This document shows, in pieces, positions 34,772-43,686 of a stretch of DNA of 64,000 bases. Where the stretch lies: contig JACKEP010000011.1 of the NCBI GenBank assembly GCA_020632915.1, positions 108,359 through 172,358 on the forward strand, in the 5' to 3' direction. Source of the DNA: Alphaproteobacteria bacterium. GTDB lineage: Bacteria > Myxococcota_A > UBA796 > GCA-2862545. The notes beneath the pieces were generated by a model, which saw only the letters and a program-made list of their open reading frames with translations, was not told the DNA's origin and made no database searches. A program made the position numbers and the translations under genes. Within the stretch, counting starts at the first letter, position 1. Each line of letters opens with the position of its first letter.

Positions 34772-35746
34772 AGCGTCGCGCTGGCGCTTGCGGTCCCGGG
34801 CACCGCCGCGGCCCAGGACGGCACCGACGCCTCGGAGCTGCCCACGATCGACCTGCAGCGCTTCCGCCCGTCCACCCAGCCCGGCACGTTCACGCTGGTG
34901 CGCGACGGGGCCCCCGCCCCGGTGGGGGCGTTCGGGGCGCAGGTCGCGGTCAGCTACGGCCTCGCGCCCCTCGTGCTCGCCGACGCGTCGTCGCGCCTGG
35001 TGGTGGTCGATCACCTCGTCGGCGTCGACCTCGCGTTCGGTCTGACGCCGGTGTCGTGGTTCGAGCTCGGGGTCGACCTGCCCGTCGTGCAGTGGGTGCA
35101 CGCCGCGCCCGACGGCGCGGAGGTGATGACCACGCTGGTGGACACGCCCCGCACCGTGGGCTTCGGCGACCTCGGCGTCACGCTCGGCTTCGCGCCGCTG
35201 CGCCAGGCCGACGGCGCGCCGCTGTCGCTGTCGCTCGTGCCGCGGGTGGTGTTCCCGACGGGGGCGGCGCGCGCGCTCGTGGGTGGCGGCGCGTGGACGT
35301 TCGGGGGCGACGTGGCCCTGGCGCGCCGCTGGCGGTCGTTCCGGTTCAGCGCGATGGTCGGCTACGAGGCGCGCACCCCGTCGCGCGCTGCGCTCGGCCT
35401 GTTCGCCGACGACGCGCTCCGCTACGGCGTGGCGCTGGGCGTGCCGCTGGCGGCCGGTGTGGGCGAGGTGGCGGTCGAGTGGGCCGGCGCCTCGGTGCTC
35501 GACCCGGCCGGGCGGGCGGCGGTCGGTGACGCCTGGGATCCGTGGGCCCACACGGCGATGGAGCTGGTGGCGACAGGGTCGTGGCGGCCGACGGACCTGC
35601 CGGTGTGGCTCACCGCCGGCGTGGGGCCCGGGCTCACGCGCGGCTACGGCACGCCGACGGTGCGCGCCTTCCTGCGGCTCGGCGTCGGGGACGCGTGGGC
35701 GTTGCCCGCACCGCCGGAGGTCCGCGAGGTCGACGCGGCGGAGTAG
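34754..35746 (+). CDS. Outer-membrane beta-barrel-like protein, in frame with the upstream TSP3 protein
   Basis: 330 residues from the GTG at 34754, which falls in the Arg run of the upstream sorting tail. Read from there the N-terminus is a good signal peptide: RRRRR, SVALALAVPGTAAAQ, then DGTDASELPTIDLQRFRP. The mature part (FGAQVAVSYGLAPLVL, VDLAFGLTPVSWFELGVDLP, GDLGVTLGFAPLR) has alternating hydrophobic strands and the D-x-Q-R-F-x-P start seen in the barrel domain of myxobacterial OmpA-like proteins. There is no C-terminal OmpA peptidoglycan-binding domain. Either translated as a separate protein with its own start or released from a polyprotein. Ends three bases before the convergent MopE-repeat gene. 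Confidence 0.65.
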   Translation: MRRRRRSVALALAVPGTAAAQDGTDASELPTIDLQRFRPSTQPGTFTLVRDGAPAPVGAFGAQVAVSYGLAPLVLADASSRLVVVDHLVGVDLAFGLTPVSWFELGVDLPVVQWVHAAPDGAEVMTTLVDTPRTVGFGDLGVTLGFAPLRQADGAPLSLSLVPRVVFPTGAARALVGGGAWTFGGDVALARRWRSFRFSAMVGYEARTPSRAALGLFADDALRYGVALGVPLAAGVGEVAVEWAGASVLDPAGRAAVGDAWDPWAHTAMELVATGSWRPTDLPVWLTAGVGPGLTRGYGTPTVRAFLRLGVGDAWALPAPPEVREVDAAE

Positions 35747-35749
35747 CCG

Positions 35750-38257
35750 TCAGCGGCACTTCTGGACGCGCGACTGCGTGGTGCCCGTGATGGTGAACCC
35801 GGCGCCGATGCACGTCTGGAAGCCGCCCGACGACACGTCGATCGCCTCGCAGAACGTGTACCAGGACGCCGTGTTGCCGCAGGCCGGCACGCGGTTGACC
35901 CACCCCGCCTCGAAGCTGTCGATGGTGATGGGGATCGGGCCGAACTGGAAGATGCACTCGCAGATCGCCGCGTCGGGCCAGCGTGCGTCGGGCGTGCCGT
36001 TGCAGTCGTAGTCGAAGTTGCCGTCGCCACGGTCGTTCTCGAAGAACAGCGTCTGGCCGGGGTGGGCCTGGGCGTTGCCGTCGTAGCAGTCGCCGGGCGT
36101 CGTGGTGACGAAGGCGCCGGTGGCGTTGCAGTAGCACCGGGGCGCGCCGAAGCCGTAGCCGTCGCTGTCGCCGTCCCGGTAGTAGTCGACGCAGCCCAGC
36201 GCGTCCTGGCCCTCGTCCTGCTGGTTGTTGCAGTCGTCGTCGACGTTGTTGCCGCAGCGCTCCTGGGCGCCGGGGTGGATGGCGGTGTTGGCGTCGTTGC
36301 AGTCGTTGCCGAGGAAGGTCTGCCCGCCGGGCTGGGGCGTGCACGTGGCGTTGGCGCAGTACCCGTCGCCGTCGTTGTCGTAGGCCCCGGTGCCCTCGTC
36401 GGCGGCGCCGTTGCAGTCGTTGTCGACGCCGTCCTGCGTCTCGGGCGCGTTGGGGTGGATGGCGGCCGACGCGTCGTTGCAGTCGCCGCCGTTGAACACC
36501 GCGTTGCCCGGCGGCGTGCACGCGCAGCTCTCGGTGGAGGCGTCGCCGTAGCCGTCGTGGTCGGCGTCGACCCAGTAGCGGGTGCAGCCGCTCGCGCCCG
36601 GCTCGTCCTGCACGCCCGAGCAGTTGTCGTCGACGCCGTTGCTGCACACCTCGGGCACGCCCGGGTTCACCGCGGCGCTGCCGTCGTTGCAGTCGCCGAC
36701 CTGGCTGCCGTCGGTGCAGGCCTGCACGGTGCTGTCGCAGTAGCCGTCGCCGTCGTCGTCGTACAGCGACGTGCCCTCGTCGGCGGTGTGGTCGCAGTCG
36801 TCGTCGCGGCCGTTGGGCAGCTCCGTGGCGCCGGGGAACACGCTGGCCTGGGTGTCGTCGCAGTCGTTGCCGTTGAGCGCCCGGTACAGGCCCGCGGCGC
36901 TGCACAGGCAGCGGGTGTCGCCGGCGAGGCCGAAGGTGTCGTTGTCGCCGTCGAACCACCAGGTGGTGCACCCCTGGGCGCCGATGTCGGCCTCGCCGTT
37001 GACGCAGTTGTCGTCGACGCCGTTGGCGCACACCTCGGTGGCGCCGGGGTGGACGGTGCTCGCGGCGTCGTTGCAGTCGCCCTGGAGCGTGCCGTCGGTG
37101 CACGGCGCGGTGGTGGACTCGCAGTAGCCGTCGCCGTCGTCGTCGTAGCGGACCGTGCCCTCGTCGGCGACGCCGTTGCAGTTGTCGTCGGCCCCGTTGG
37201 GCTGCTCGGCAGCGCCCGTGTAGACGCTGGCGTTGGCGTCGTTGCAGTCGCCCTGCTGCTCGGTCTGGCCGTCCCCGTCGTCGTCGATGTCGGTGCCGTC
37301 GCTGACCTGGACCGCGATGCGGGCGGTGCCGACGTTGTCGTCGGGGTCGACCACCTCGAAGGTGAGGAAGTGGGCCCCCAGCGTGGTGAGCGCCCCGAAG
37401 CACGACGCGCCGCCGCCGGCGTCGACCGCCATCACGCACACGTCCCCGTCGCGATCGGATCGCACCGTGGCGAGCAGGGCGGTGGGGGCGTCCTGCTGAT
37501 CGGAGACGGTGGCCTCGAAGCTGGCCAGCACGCCCTGGCGCAGGCGGCTGCCGCTGGTGGGCAGCACCACCTGGATGAGCGGCTCCTGGGTGACCGGGTC
37601 GACGGGGAACACCACGTTGCGGTGGGCCTCGTGGCCGTCGGTGTCGGTGACCGAGAACGTCAGCCGGTGGTCGCCCGTGGTGGTGAGCGTGGCGCGGCAG
37701 ACGGCCTCACCCTGGGCGTCGGCGACCAGCGTGCACAGGAAGCCGTCCAGGTCGCTCGACAGCTCCACGGTCAGGTCGGTGGGCGCGTCCTGCGGGTCGG
37801 CGACGGCCGCCTCGAACAGCGTGCTCGCGTCCTGCTGGCCGCGCTCGCCGCTGGTGGGGTGGACCACGGTGATCGTGGGGGTGTCGTCGACGGCCTCGAC
37901 CGTGAGGTTGACGGCGACGTCGGCGGACAGGCCGGACGCGTCGACGGCGCGCAGCGTGACGGCGTGGTTGCCCGGCGCGAGGTCGGCGGTGTTCAGGCCG
38001 ACGAAGCCGTCGTCGTCGGGCGTCTGCACCGCGGCGAGCGGGTCGCGGCCGTTGTCGAGCCAGGTGACCTCGACCTGCGACAGCGGTCCGTCGTCGTTGA
38101 CCCGGCCGACGAACGCCACCGTCTCGCCCTGTGCGAACACCGCCCCGTCGTCGGGTTGCTGGATGACCACCGCGGGCGGGTCGTCGGTCTTCGACAACAC
38201 CGGCTCCGTGCAGGCGGCCACCAGGATGAGGACGGGCAGGGACGAGCGCAGGGGCAT
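35750..38257 (-). CDS. Lipoprotein with Ig-like domains and MopE-type putative metal-binding repeats
   Basis: 835 residues. MPLRSSLPVLILVAAC is a lipoprotein signal. Residues about 25-330 form three Ig-like beta-sandwich modules (PPAVVIQQPDDGAVFAQGE; TPTITVVHPTSGERGQQ; EPLIQVVLPTSGSRLRQG). Then come about seven repeats of DCND-x-x-A-x-V-x-PGA-x-E-x-x-NG-x-DDNCNG-x-x-DEG with intervening D-x-DGDGYC loops, the putative metal-binding (MopE copper-binding) motif. A Cys-containing C-terminal domain of about 90 residues ends in TTQSRVQKCR. Known MopE of Methylococcus binds copper at the surface. Inference: surface protein binding Ca2+ or Cu; metal not determinable here. GGAGCCTGC precedes the ATG. 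Confidence 0.8.
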   Translation of the reverse strand: MPLRSSLPVLILVAACTEPVLSKTDDPPAVVIQQPDDGAVFAQGETVAFVGRVNDDGPLSQVEVTWLDNGRDPLAAVQTPDDDGFVGLNTADLAPGNHAVTLRAVDASGLSADVAVNLTVEAVDDTPTITVVHPTSGERGQQDASTLFEAAVADPQDAPTDLTVELSSDLDGFLCTLVADAQGEAVCRATLTTTGDHRLTFSVTDTDGHEAHRNVVFPVDPVTQEPLIQVVLPTSGSRLRQGVLASFEATVSDQQDAPTALLATVRSDRDGDVCVMAVDAGGGASCFGALTTLGAHFLTFEVVDPDDNVGTARIAVQVSDGTDIDDDGDGQTEQQGDCNDANASVYTGAAEQPNGADDNCNGVADEGTVRYDDDGDGYCESTTAPCTDGTLQGDCNDAASTVHPGATEVCANGVDDNCVNGEADIGAQGCTTWWFDGDNDTFGLAGDTRCLCSAAGLYRALNGNDCDDTQASVFPGATELPNGRDDDCDHTADEGTSLYDDDGDGYCDSTVQACTDGSQVGDCNDGSAAVNPGVPEVCSNGVDDNCSGVQDEPGASGCTRYWVDADHDGYGDASTESCACTPPGNAVFNGGDCNDASAAIHPNAPETQDGVDNDCNGAADEGTGAYDNDGDGYCANATCTPQPGGQTFLGNDCNDANTAIHPGAQERCGNNVDDDCNNQQDEGQDALGCVDYYRDGDSDGYGFGAPRCYCNATGAFVTTTPGDCYDGNAQAHPGQTLFFENDRGDGNFDYDCNGTPDARWPDAAICECIFQFGPIPITIDSFEAGWVNRVPACGNTASWYTFCEAIDVSSGGFQTCIGAGFTITGTTQSRVQKCR

Positions 38258-38358
38258 GCAGGCTCCGCGAGGCACCGCGCAGGCGGCGCGGTGGGACGAA
38301 CAGGAGACGCGAACGGAACGGTCGGGAAACACCCACGGTTCTACCACCGAAGGCGCCG

Positions 38359-39918
38359 TCACCGCGCCCCGTTGCGCGACGGGAGGCCCCGGGCGCCGCC
38401 ATCGGTGCCCACGCGGGGCCCCCCGGGCCAGGTGCGCAGCTTCGGGCGCAGGCGCAGGCGCAGCGTCAGCCCGATCGACCCGCCGACGGACACGCTCTCG
38501 TCGGTGGCGTCGGGCGTGGGCGTGGTGGGGAGCAGCGCGCCGCCGAGCCGGGCGGGGTCGGCCACCCGACGGATCACGGGCACCTCGACGTCGGCCCGCG
38601 CCCACAGCCGCACGTAGCGGCCCAGGTCGACCTCCATGCCCGGCGCGAGGTGGAGCAGCAGCAGGAACGAGCGCGGCAGGGACTCCAGGTCCTCGCTGAC
38701 CTCCACCGCGTCCTCGCGGCGTGTGCCCCACCAGCCGTGCATCCCGACGGTGACCGTGGGGCGCGCCGGGAAGGTGGGCATCGGCGCGAACAGCAGGCGC
38801 CCGCCGACGTGCCAGGTGGTGACGGCCTTGTCGGCCGGCTCCTTGATCACGGGCTCGTCGCCTTCGACCACGCGCTGCACCCGCCAGCGGTAGGTCGTGA
38901 CCCGCGGGCCGCCGTAGACCCCCACGTCGAGCCACGGCAGCACGCCCCCGGACAGCGACAGCTCCCAGCTGCGCAGCAGGCCGGGCGCGAGATCGTGCAT
39001 CACGTACTGGTCGGCGAGCTGCAGGTCGAAGCCGTCGATCGCGTACCAGCCCTCGTACACCTGGGTCCACGGGCCCTGCTGGAGCGTGAGCGCCGACGCC
39101 CCCAGCGTCAGCTCCCCGAAGTGACCGCGCTGGCGGTAGCGCCAGTCGGGCAGCGACAGGCCGCTGTGCTGGAACCGCAGCCACGCGCCCTCTGTCATGC
39201 CGAGCGGCACCCACGGCGCGGTCGCCTCGCTGTCCTCGTAGCGGGCGAGATCGGCGCGGGTCAGGCGGCGTGCGCGTCCGCGGTGGCGCGCGCCCCGCTC
39301 GGCCTCGCCCTGCTCCGACTCCAGCGCCTCCAGCTCCGCGGCGGCGGCCTCGACGGTGACGGGGTCGACGTCGTCCTCGGCCAGGGCGCGGTCGGCGTCG
39401 AGCCGCAGATCGACCGTGGTGGCCTCGCCGGCGATCAGGCCGTCGAACATCGCGCCCACCTGATCGGCCACGGCCGTGTCGTCGGCGCCGCCGAACGGCA
39501 CGTCGACCTGCACGAGCAGCAACGCGTCGGCGACGCGGATGAACGACAGGGTGACGACCAGCGCGCCGGTGGCCGCGTGCAGCTGGCCGGCGATCACCCA
39601 GTCGGCCTGGGCGCGCTGGCCCACGACGAAGGCGCAGTCGGGGTACTGGCCGGCGGGGCAGGCCTGCAGGTAGACGTCGGCGCCATAGGCGCGGAACGGC
39701 GGCACCTCCGCCATCGGCAGCACGACGTGGTCGGTGGCGAGCCGGCGCTCCAGCAGGGCGCGCAGGGCGTCGGCGTCGGCGCGCAGGCCCGGATCGTCGG
39801 TCTCGAAGGTGGTGACGACCACGGCGTCGAGCGAAAACGTCTCCTGGGCGTGCGCCGTCGACGCGGGCACCGCGAGCAGCGCGGCGAGCAGGCCGGTCAC
39901 CAGGGACGGTCGGAGCAT
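38359..39918 (-). CDS. Exported envelope protein of unknown function
   Basis: 519 residues. Signal peptide SLVTGLLAALLAVPASTAHA with an Ala-x-Ala cleavage site. Residues about 20-180 resemble a CsgG/TolB-like alpha-beta domain (DAVVVTTFETDDPGLRAD, ADWVIAGQLHAATGALVVTL); this is a weak by-eye match. A Glu-rich segment (AAAELEALESEQGEAERG) follows, then a beta-strand-rich C-terminal part (FGELTLGASALTLQQG, DVGVYGGPRVTTYRW, HVGGRLLFAPMP, GGSIGLTLRLRLRPKLR) that could be an outer-membrane barrel. The ATG at 39918 has GAGGTG upstream. It is upstream of, and same strand as, the MopE-repeat gene with 101 bases between. Confidence 0.55.
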   Translation of the reverse strand: MLRPSLVTGLLAALLAVPASTAHAQETFSLDAVVVTTFETDDPGLRADADALRALLERRLATDHVVLPMAEVPPFRAYGADVYLQACPAGQYPDCAFVVGQRAQADWVIAGQLHAATGALVVTLSFIRVADALLLVQVDVPFGGADDTAVADQVGAMFDGLIAGEATTVDLRLDADRALAEDDVDPVTVEAAAAELEALESEQGEAERGARHRGRARRLTRADLARYEDSEATAPWVPLGMTEGAWLRFQHSGLSLPDWRYRQRGHFGELTLGASALTLQQGPWTQVYEGWYAIDGFDLQLADQYVMHDLAPGLLRSWELSLSGGVLPWLDVGVYGGPRVTTYRWRVQRVVEGDEPVIKEPADKAVTTWHVGGRLLFAPMPTFPARPTVTVGMHGWWGTRREDAVEVSEDLESLPRSFLLLLHLAPGMEVDLGRYVRLWARADVEVPVIRRVADPARLGGALLPTTPTPDATDESVSVGGSIGLTLRLRLRPKLRTWPGGPRVGTDGGARGLPSRNGAR

Positions 39919-39941
39919 GGCGGGGGTCACCTCGGCGGCCC

Positions 39942-39947
39942 TTCGTA
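39942..39947 (-). promoter_or_regulatory. Putative -10 element TACGAA (minus)
   Basis: Minus-strand TACGAA, 23 bases before the ATG at 39918, in the divergent region with the DUF3604 gene. The last base departs from the TAnnn(T/C) pattern. Confidence 0.25.
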
Positions 39948-39998
39948 CCATCCGCGGCCCGGCCCGTGGGGACGGCGCGTGCACGCCGCCCGGCGGGC

Positions 39999-40004
39999 TA
40001 TGCT
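39999..40004 (+). promoter_or_regulatory. Putative -10 element TATGCT (plus)
   Basis: TATGCT, 27 bases before the ATG at 40032, with GGGAGGCGGG between. The best match to a sigma-70 -10 box in the window. Confidence 0.35.
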
Positions 40005-40031
40005 CGGCAGGCTCGGGGAGCGGGAGGCGGG

Positions 40032-41942
40032 ATGCGACGCGTGGTGGTGGCATGGGTGACGGTGCTCGCGGCGTGCGCCGGCGGCACCGACACGACCGAC
40101 GACACCGACACCGACCCCGCCGACACCGATCGCGCCACTGAGGCGTTCCCGCGCTGCGCCGTGTCCGACCCGCTGCGGCAGCCTTTCTTCGGCGACACCC
40201 ACGTCCACACGTCGCTGTCGCTCGACGCCAACCTGCAGGGCACCCGGGCGCGGCCGGCCGACGCCTACGCCTTCGCCAAGGGCGCCCCGCTCGGCATCCA
40301 GCCGTTCGACGCCGAGGGCCAGCCGCTGCGCACGCTCCGGCTCGAGCGCCCGCTCGACTTCGTCGTCGTCTCCGATCACGCCGAGTACCTCGGCACCGTG
40401 GCGCTCTGCTCCGATCCCGCGTCGCCGGCCTACGACCACAGCGAGTGCCGCACGTTCCGCGACAGCCCCGATCTGGCGTTCCTGTCGCTCAACGGGCTGA
40501 CGTCCGCCGCCCAGGGCAACGCCCAGTGGCCCCAGCTCTGCGGTGACGGCGGCGCGCTGTGCACCGAGGCGGGCATGGACGTGTGGGCCGATGTCCAGGC
40601 CGCCGCCGAGGCCGCCTACGACCGGACCGACGCGTGCACGTTCACGAGCTTCGTCGGCTACGAGTGGTCGGGCGGACCGTCCACGCGCAACCTGCATCGC
40701 AACGTGATCTTCCGCAACGAGGCCGTGCCCGACCTGCCCGTCGGCTACTTCGACGAGAGCTTCGTCGACGGCCTGTGGGACCGCCTGGAGGACGACTGCC
40801 TCGGCCAGGCGCCGTGCGACGTGGTCACCATCCCGCACAACGCCAACCTGTCCACCGGCCTGATGTTCGTGAGCCCCGACGACGTCACGCTCACCGCCGA
40901 GGAGGCCGCGCGGCGCCAGCGGATGGAGCCGCTGGTCGAGGTGTTCCAGCACAAGGGCGACGGCGAGTGCTGGCCCGGCTCACCGCTGGCCGACGAGCTG
41001 TGCAGCTTCGAGAAGCTGCCGAACAACACGCTGGCGGGCGCCAACCTCGATCTGGCGGGCGACCCGGTGCCCGCCGACTTCGTGCGCGACGTGCTCGGCT
41101 TCGGCCTGCGCTACCAGCAGGCCACGGGCGTCAACCCCTACCGCTACGGCATCGTGGCCAGCTCCGACTCCCACCTGGGCGCGCCGGGGGCGGTGTCGGA
41201 GGCCGGCTACCCGGGCCACGGCGGCGCGGGCCGCGGCAACCGCGACGCGCTGCCGGAGGGCCTGCCCGACGCGGCCACGTTCAACCCCGGAGGGCTCGCC
41301 GTGCTGTGGGCCGAGGAGAACTCCCGCGAGGCGTTGTTCCGCGCCATGCGGCGGGGCGAGGCCTACGGCACCAGCGGACCCCGCATCGTGCTGCGCTTCT
41401 TCGGCGGCTGGGACTACCCGGCCGCGATGTGCGACGACGCCGACTTCGCCGGCACCGGCTACGACGGCGGCGTGCCGATGGGGGGCGACCTGCCCGCGAG
41501 CAGCGGGGCCGCGCCACGGTTCGCGCTGTCGGCGCTCGCCGACGCCGGCACCACCGCCCACCCCGGTCTGCCGCTGCAGCGGATCCAGATCGTGAAGGGG
41601 TGGCTGGACGGCGACGCCGTGAAGGTGCGGGTGGTCGACGTCGCCGGGTCGGCCGACGACGGGTCCACGGTCGACACCGCCACCTGCGCGGTCGACGCGC
41701 GCGGGGCCGGCGACCTCTGCGGCGTGTGGGTCGACGACGACTTCGACCCGACCGTGCCCGCGTTCTGGTACGCCCGCGCGGTGGAGGATCCGAGCTGCCG
41801 CTGGACCACGATGCAGTGCGCGGCCGCCGGCATCACGTGCCCCACCGACGACGACGCCTGGAAGGGCTGCTGCGACAGCCGCGTGGAGCCCGTCATCCAG
41901 GAGCGCGCCTGGAGCTCGCCGATCTGGTACACGCCGCCGTGA
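40032..41942 (+). CDS. DUF3604 family lipoprotein (PHP-like hydrolase fold)
   Basis: 636 residues. MRRVVVAWVTVLAAC is a lipobox signal, followed by an Asp/Thr tether (GGTDTTDDTDTDPADTDR). The domain opens with FFGDTHVHTSLSLDA, a His-x-His metal motif as in PHP-type hydrolases; VVVSDHAEYLG, VTIPHNANLS and IVASSDSHLG supply further His/Asp ligands. This pattern and length fit the DUF3604 family, whose reaction is not established. Inference: periplasmic or outer-membrane metallohydrolase. First of three genes joined by GTGA overlaps with the PPIase-like and HupE-like genes. Confidence 0.75.
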   Translation: MRRVVVAWVTVLAACAGGTDTTDDTDTDPADTDRATEAFPRCAVSDPLRQPFFGDTHVHTSLSLDANLQGTRARPADAYAFAKGAPLGIQPFDAEGQPLRTLRLERPLDFVVVSDHAEYLGTVALCSDPASPAYDHSECRTFRDSPDLAFLSLNGLTSAAQGNAQWPQLCGDGGALCTEAGMDVWADVQAAAEAAYDRTDACTFTSFVGYEWSGGPSTRNLHRNVIFRNEAVPDLPVGYFDESFVDGLWDRLEDDCLGQAPCDVVTIPHNANLSTGLMFVSPDDVTLTAEEAARRQRMEPLVEVFQHKGDGECWPGSPLADELCSFEKLPNNTLAGANLDLAGDPVPADFVRDVLGFGLRYQQATGVNPYRYGIVASSDSHLGAPGAVSEAGYPGHGGAGRGNRDALPEGLPDAATFNPGGLAVLWAEENSREALFRAMRRGEAYGTSGPRIVLRFFGGWDYPAAMCDDADFAGTGYDGGVPMGGDLPASSGAAPRFALSALADAGTTAHPGLPLQRIQIVKGWLDGDAVKVRVVDVAGSADDGSTVDTATCAVDARGAGDLCGVWVDDDFDPTVPAFWYARAVEDPSCRWTTMQCAAAGITCPTDDDAWKGCCDSRVEPVIQERAWSSPIWYTPP

Positions 41943-42805
41943 GGCGCGGGCCGGGCCCAGGCGGGGCGCTGGCGCGCATCGTCGCGCTCGGGCTGGTGGT
42001 GAGCGTGGGACGGCTGGCCTGGGCGGCCCTGCAGGCGCCGGCACCCCTCGTGGTCGACGTCGCGGCAGACGCCACCGACGTGGCGGTGCAGCGTGCCGTG
42101 GACGAGGCGCGGATGCTGGCGCTGGCCGACACGCTGGGGTGGGCGCGCACCGACCCGATCCTGAGCCGCCACCTGGCCGCGGGCGCGCGGTGGGTCGATC
42201 CGGATCTGGGCGACGTCGGGCAGGCCGCGGACGCTGCGCGTGCCTGGGGGCTCGACGTCCACGATCCGCTGGTGCGCGAGCGCCTGCTGCACCGGGTCGA
42301 CGCCGTGCTGTCGGCCCCCGCCACGGCGCCGGACACGGCGACGCTGGAGGCGTGGCGCGCGGACCACGGCGATCGCTTCGCGCGTCCGGCGCCGGTGACG
42401 TTCGAGCACCGAGTGGTGCTCGCGCGGCTGCATGGCGACGATCTCGACGCGACCGTCGCCCGCGTGCAGGCCGCGCTCGAGGCTGGCGAGGCGGTGGCCG
42501 GCGACCCGCTGCCGGGGCTGCGACCCACCGACCGCCAGACCCGGACGCGGGTGGCGAGCCTGTGGGGTGGCGCGGTGGCCGACGCCCTGGCGGACGCGCC
42601 GGTCGGGGTGTGGGTGACCGTCCCCACCGCCCGGGGTGTCGACCTCGTCCGGGTGGTCGCGCGCCCGGACCCTGTCGTGCCCGCGCTGGACGCCATCCGC
42701 GCCGAGGTGCAGATGGACTGGTCGCGGAGCACTGCACCGGCGCGACGCCGGGCCCGCCTGGACGATCTCGCCGCGCGCTGGCCGGTCACGGTGGTGCGCC
42801 GGTGA
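41939..42805 (+). CDS. Peptidyl-prolyl cis-trans isomerase-like protein (parvulin type), membrane-anchored
   Basis: 288 residues. The GTG start overlaps the DUF3604 stop (GTGA). One N-terminal helix (ALARIVALGLVVSVGRLAWAAL) anchors a periplasmic domain. The middle (LEAWRADHGDRFARPAPVTFEHRVVL-like pattern, with WRADHGDRFARPAPVTFEH) and the C-terminal half (RVQAALEAGEAVAGDPLPGL, DAPVGVWVTVPTARGVDLVR) follow the layout of SurA/PpiC-like chaperones with a divergent parvulin domain. Inference: a folding helper for a secreted partner, perhaps one encoded next door. Activity is doubtful because the usual parvulin His/Cys residues are not obvious. Confidence 0.55.
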   Translation: MRRGPGPGGALARIVALGLVVSVGRLAWAALQAPAPLVVDVAADATDVAVQRAVDEARMLALADTLGWARTDPILSRHLAAGARWVDPDLGDVGQAADAARAWGLDVHDPLVRERLLHRVDAVLSAPATAPDTATLEAWRADHGDRFARPAPVTFEHRVVLARLHGDDLDATVARVQAALEAGEAVAGDPLPGLRPTDRQTRTRVASLWGGAVADALADAPVGVWVTVPTARGVDLVRVVARPDPVVPALDAIRAEVQMDWSRSTAPARRRARLDDLAARWPVTVVRR

Positions 42806-43686
42806 TCGGGCCGCTGCTGGTGGTGGGGATGACCGTGGCCGCCGCCCACCCCCCGGGTCCGGACGCCGTCGACATCGACGTGGTGGGCGACACCGTGCTC
42901 GTGAGCCGTCGCGCGCCGTTGGGCCGGGCGCCGACGGCCGCGACCGCGAGCGTCGCGCGCCCGCAGGGCTGCGAGGAGGTGGCCGATGCCGGCGCTGTGT
43001 CGACGTGGCGGTGCGCGCCGCTGCCGTCTGCGCTCGCGATCGTGCCGGGCGCGCTGCCGGGCACGGTGGTGTCGGTGACGACCGCGGCCGGCACGGTCCG
43101 TCGGGTGCTCACGGCGCAGGCGGCCGTGGACCTGGCGGGTGCAGGCGTCGACGGCCACGGCTTCGTGGGCCTCGGCGTCGTGCACGCGCTGGCCGACGCC
43201 GTGGCCGTGCTGTCCGGCGTGTGCCTGGCCCTGGGGCGGGGTCGCGTGCGGCCGTGGGGCGTGGGCGTCGCCTTCGTCGTGGGGCAGGTGCTGGCCCTCG
43301 GCGTCGCGATGGGCCTCGGGGTGCCGGCGCTGCCGATCCTCGGGTCGGTCGCGCTGATGGCACTCGTCGGCCTCGCGACCCAGGTGGTGGTGCGGGATCG
43401 GGCGGCAGTCGTTCCCGGCGCGGCGACCTCGGGCGTGGGCGTCGGTGCCGCGCTGGGCGTGCTGAACGGGCTCGCCGCCGCCCCCGCCCTGGCGGTGGTG
43501 GCGCCCACGCCCCAGACCGTCCCTGGGGTGCTCGTGGGCGTGGCCGTGGCCTCGGCGACCGTGTTCGCCGCGGCGACGGGCCTCGCGGCGCTGCCGGCCC
43601 GGCTCGGCCTCGCCGGCTGGCGGTGGGACTGGGTGGGCTACGGCGTGGGCGCCGTCGCCGTCTCCTGGCTGCTCGTCGGCCCCTGA
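42802..43686 (+). CDS. HupE/UreJ-like membrane protein
   Basis: 294 residues. GTG start overlapping the previous stop (GTGA). A hydrophobic N-terminus (IGPLLVVGMTVAAAHPPG) is followed by a periplasmic beta domain of about 100 residues and then five to six helices beginning FVGLGVVHALADAVAVLSGV; a GxxHxxxxxD-like pattern at that point is typical of HupE/UreJ proteins, proposed to be metal transporters or accessory proteins. No hydrogenase or urease genes are near. The 3' end overlaps the convergent gene at 43638 by 49 bases. Confidence 0.6.
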   Translation: MIGPLLVVGMTVAAAHPPGPDAVDIDVVGDTVLVSRRAPLGRAPTAATASVARPQGCEEVADAGAVSTWRCAPLPSALAIVPGALPGTVVSVTTAAGTVRRVLTAQAAVDLAGAGVDGHGFVGLGVVHALADAVAVLSGVCLALGRGRVRPWGVGVAFVVGQVLALGVAMGLGVPALPILGSVALMALVGLATQVVVRDRAAVVPGAATSGVGVGAALGVLNGLAAAPALAVVAPTPQTVPGVLVGVAVASATVFAAATGLAALPARLGLAGWRWDWVGYGVGAVAVSWLLVGP

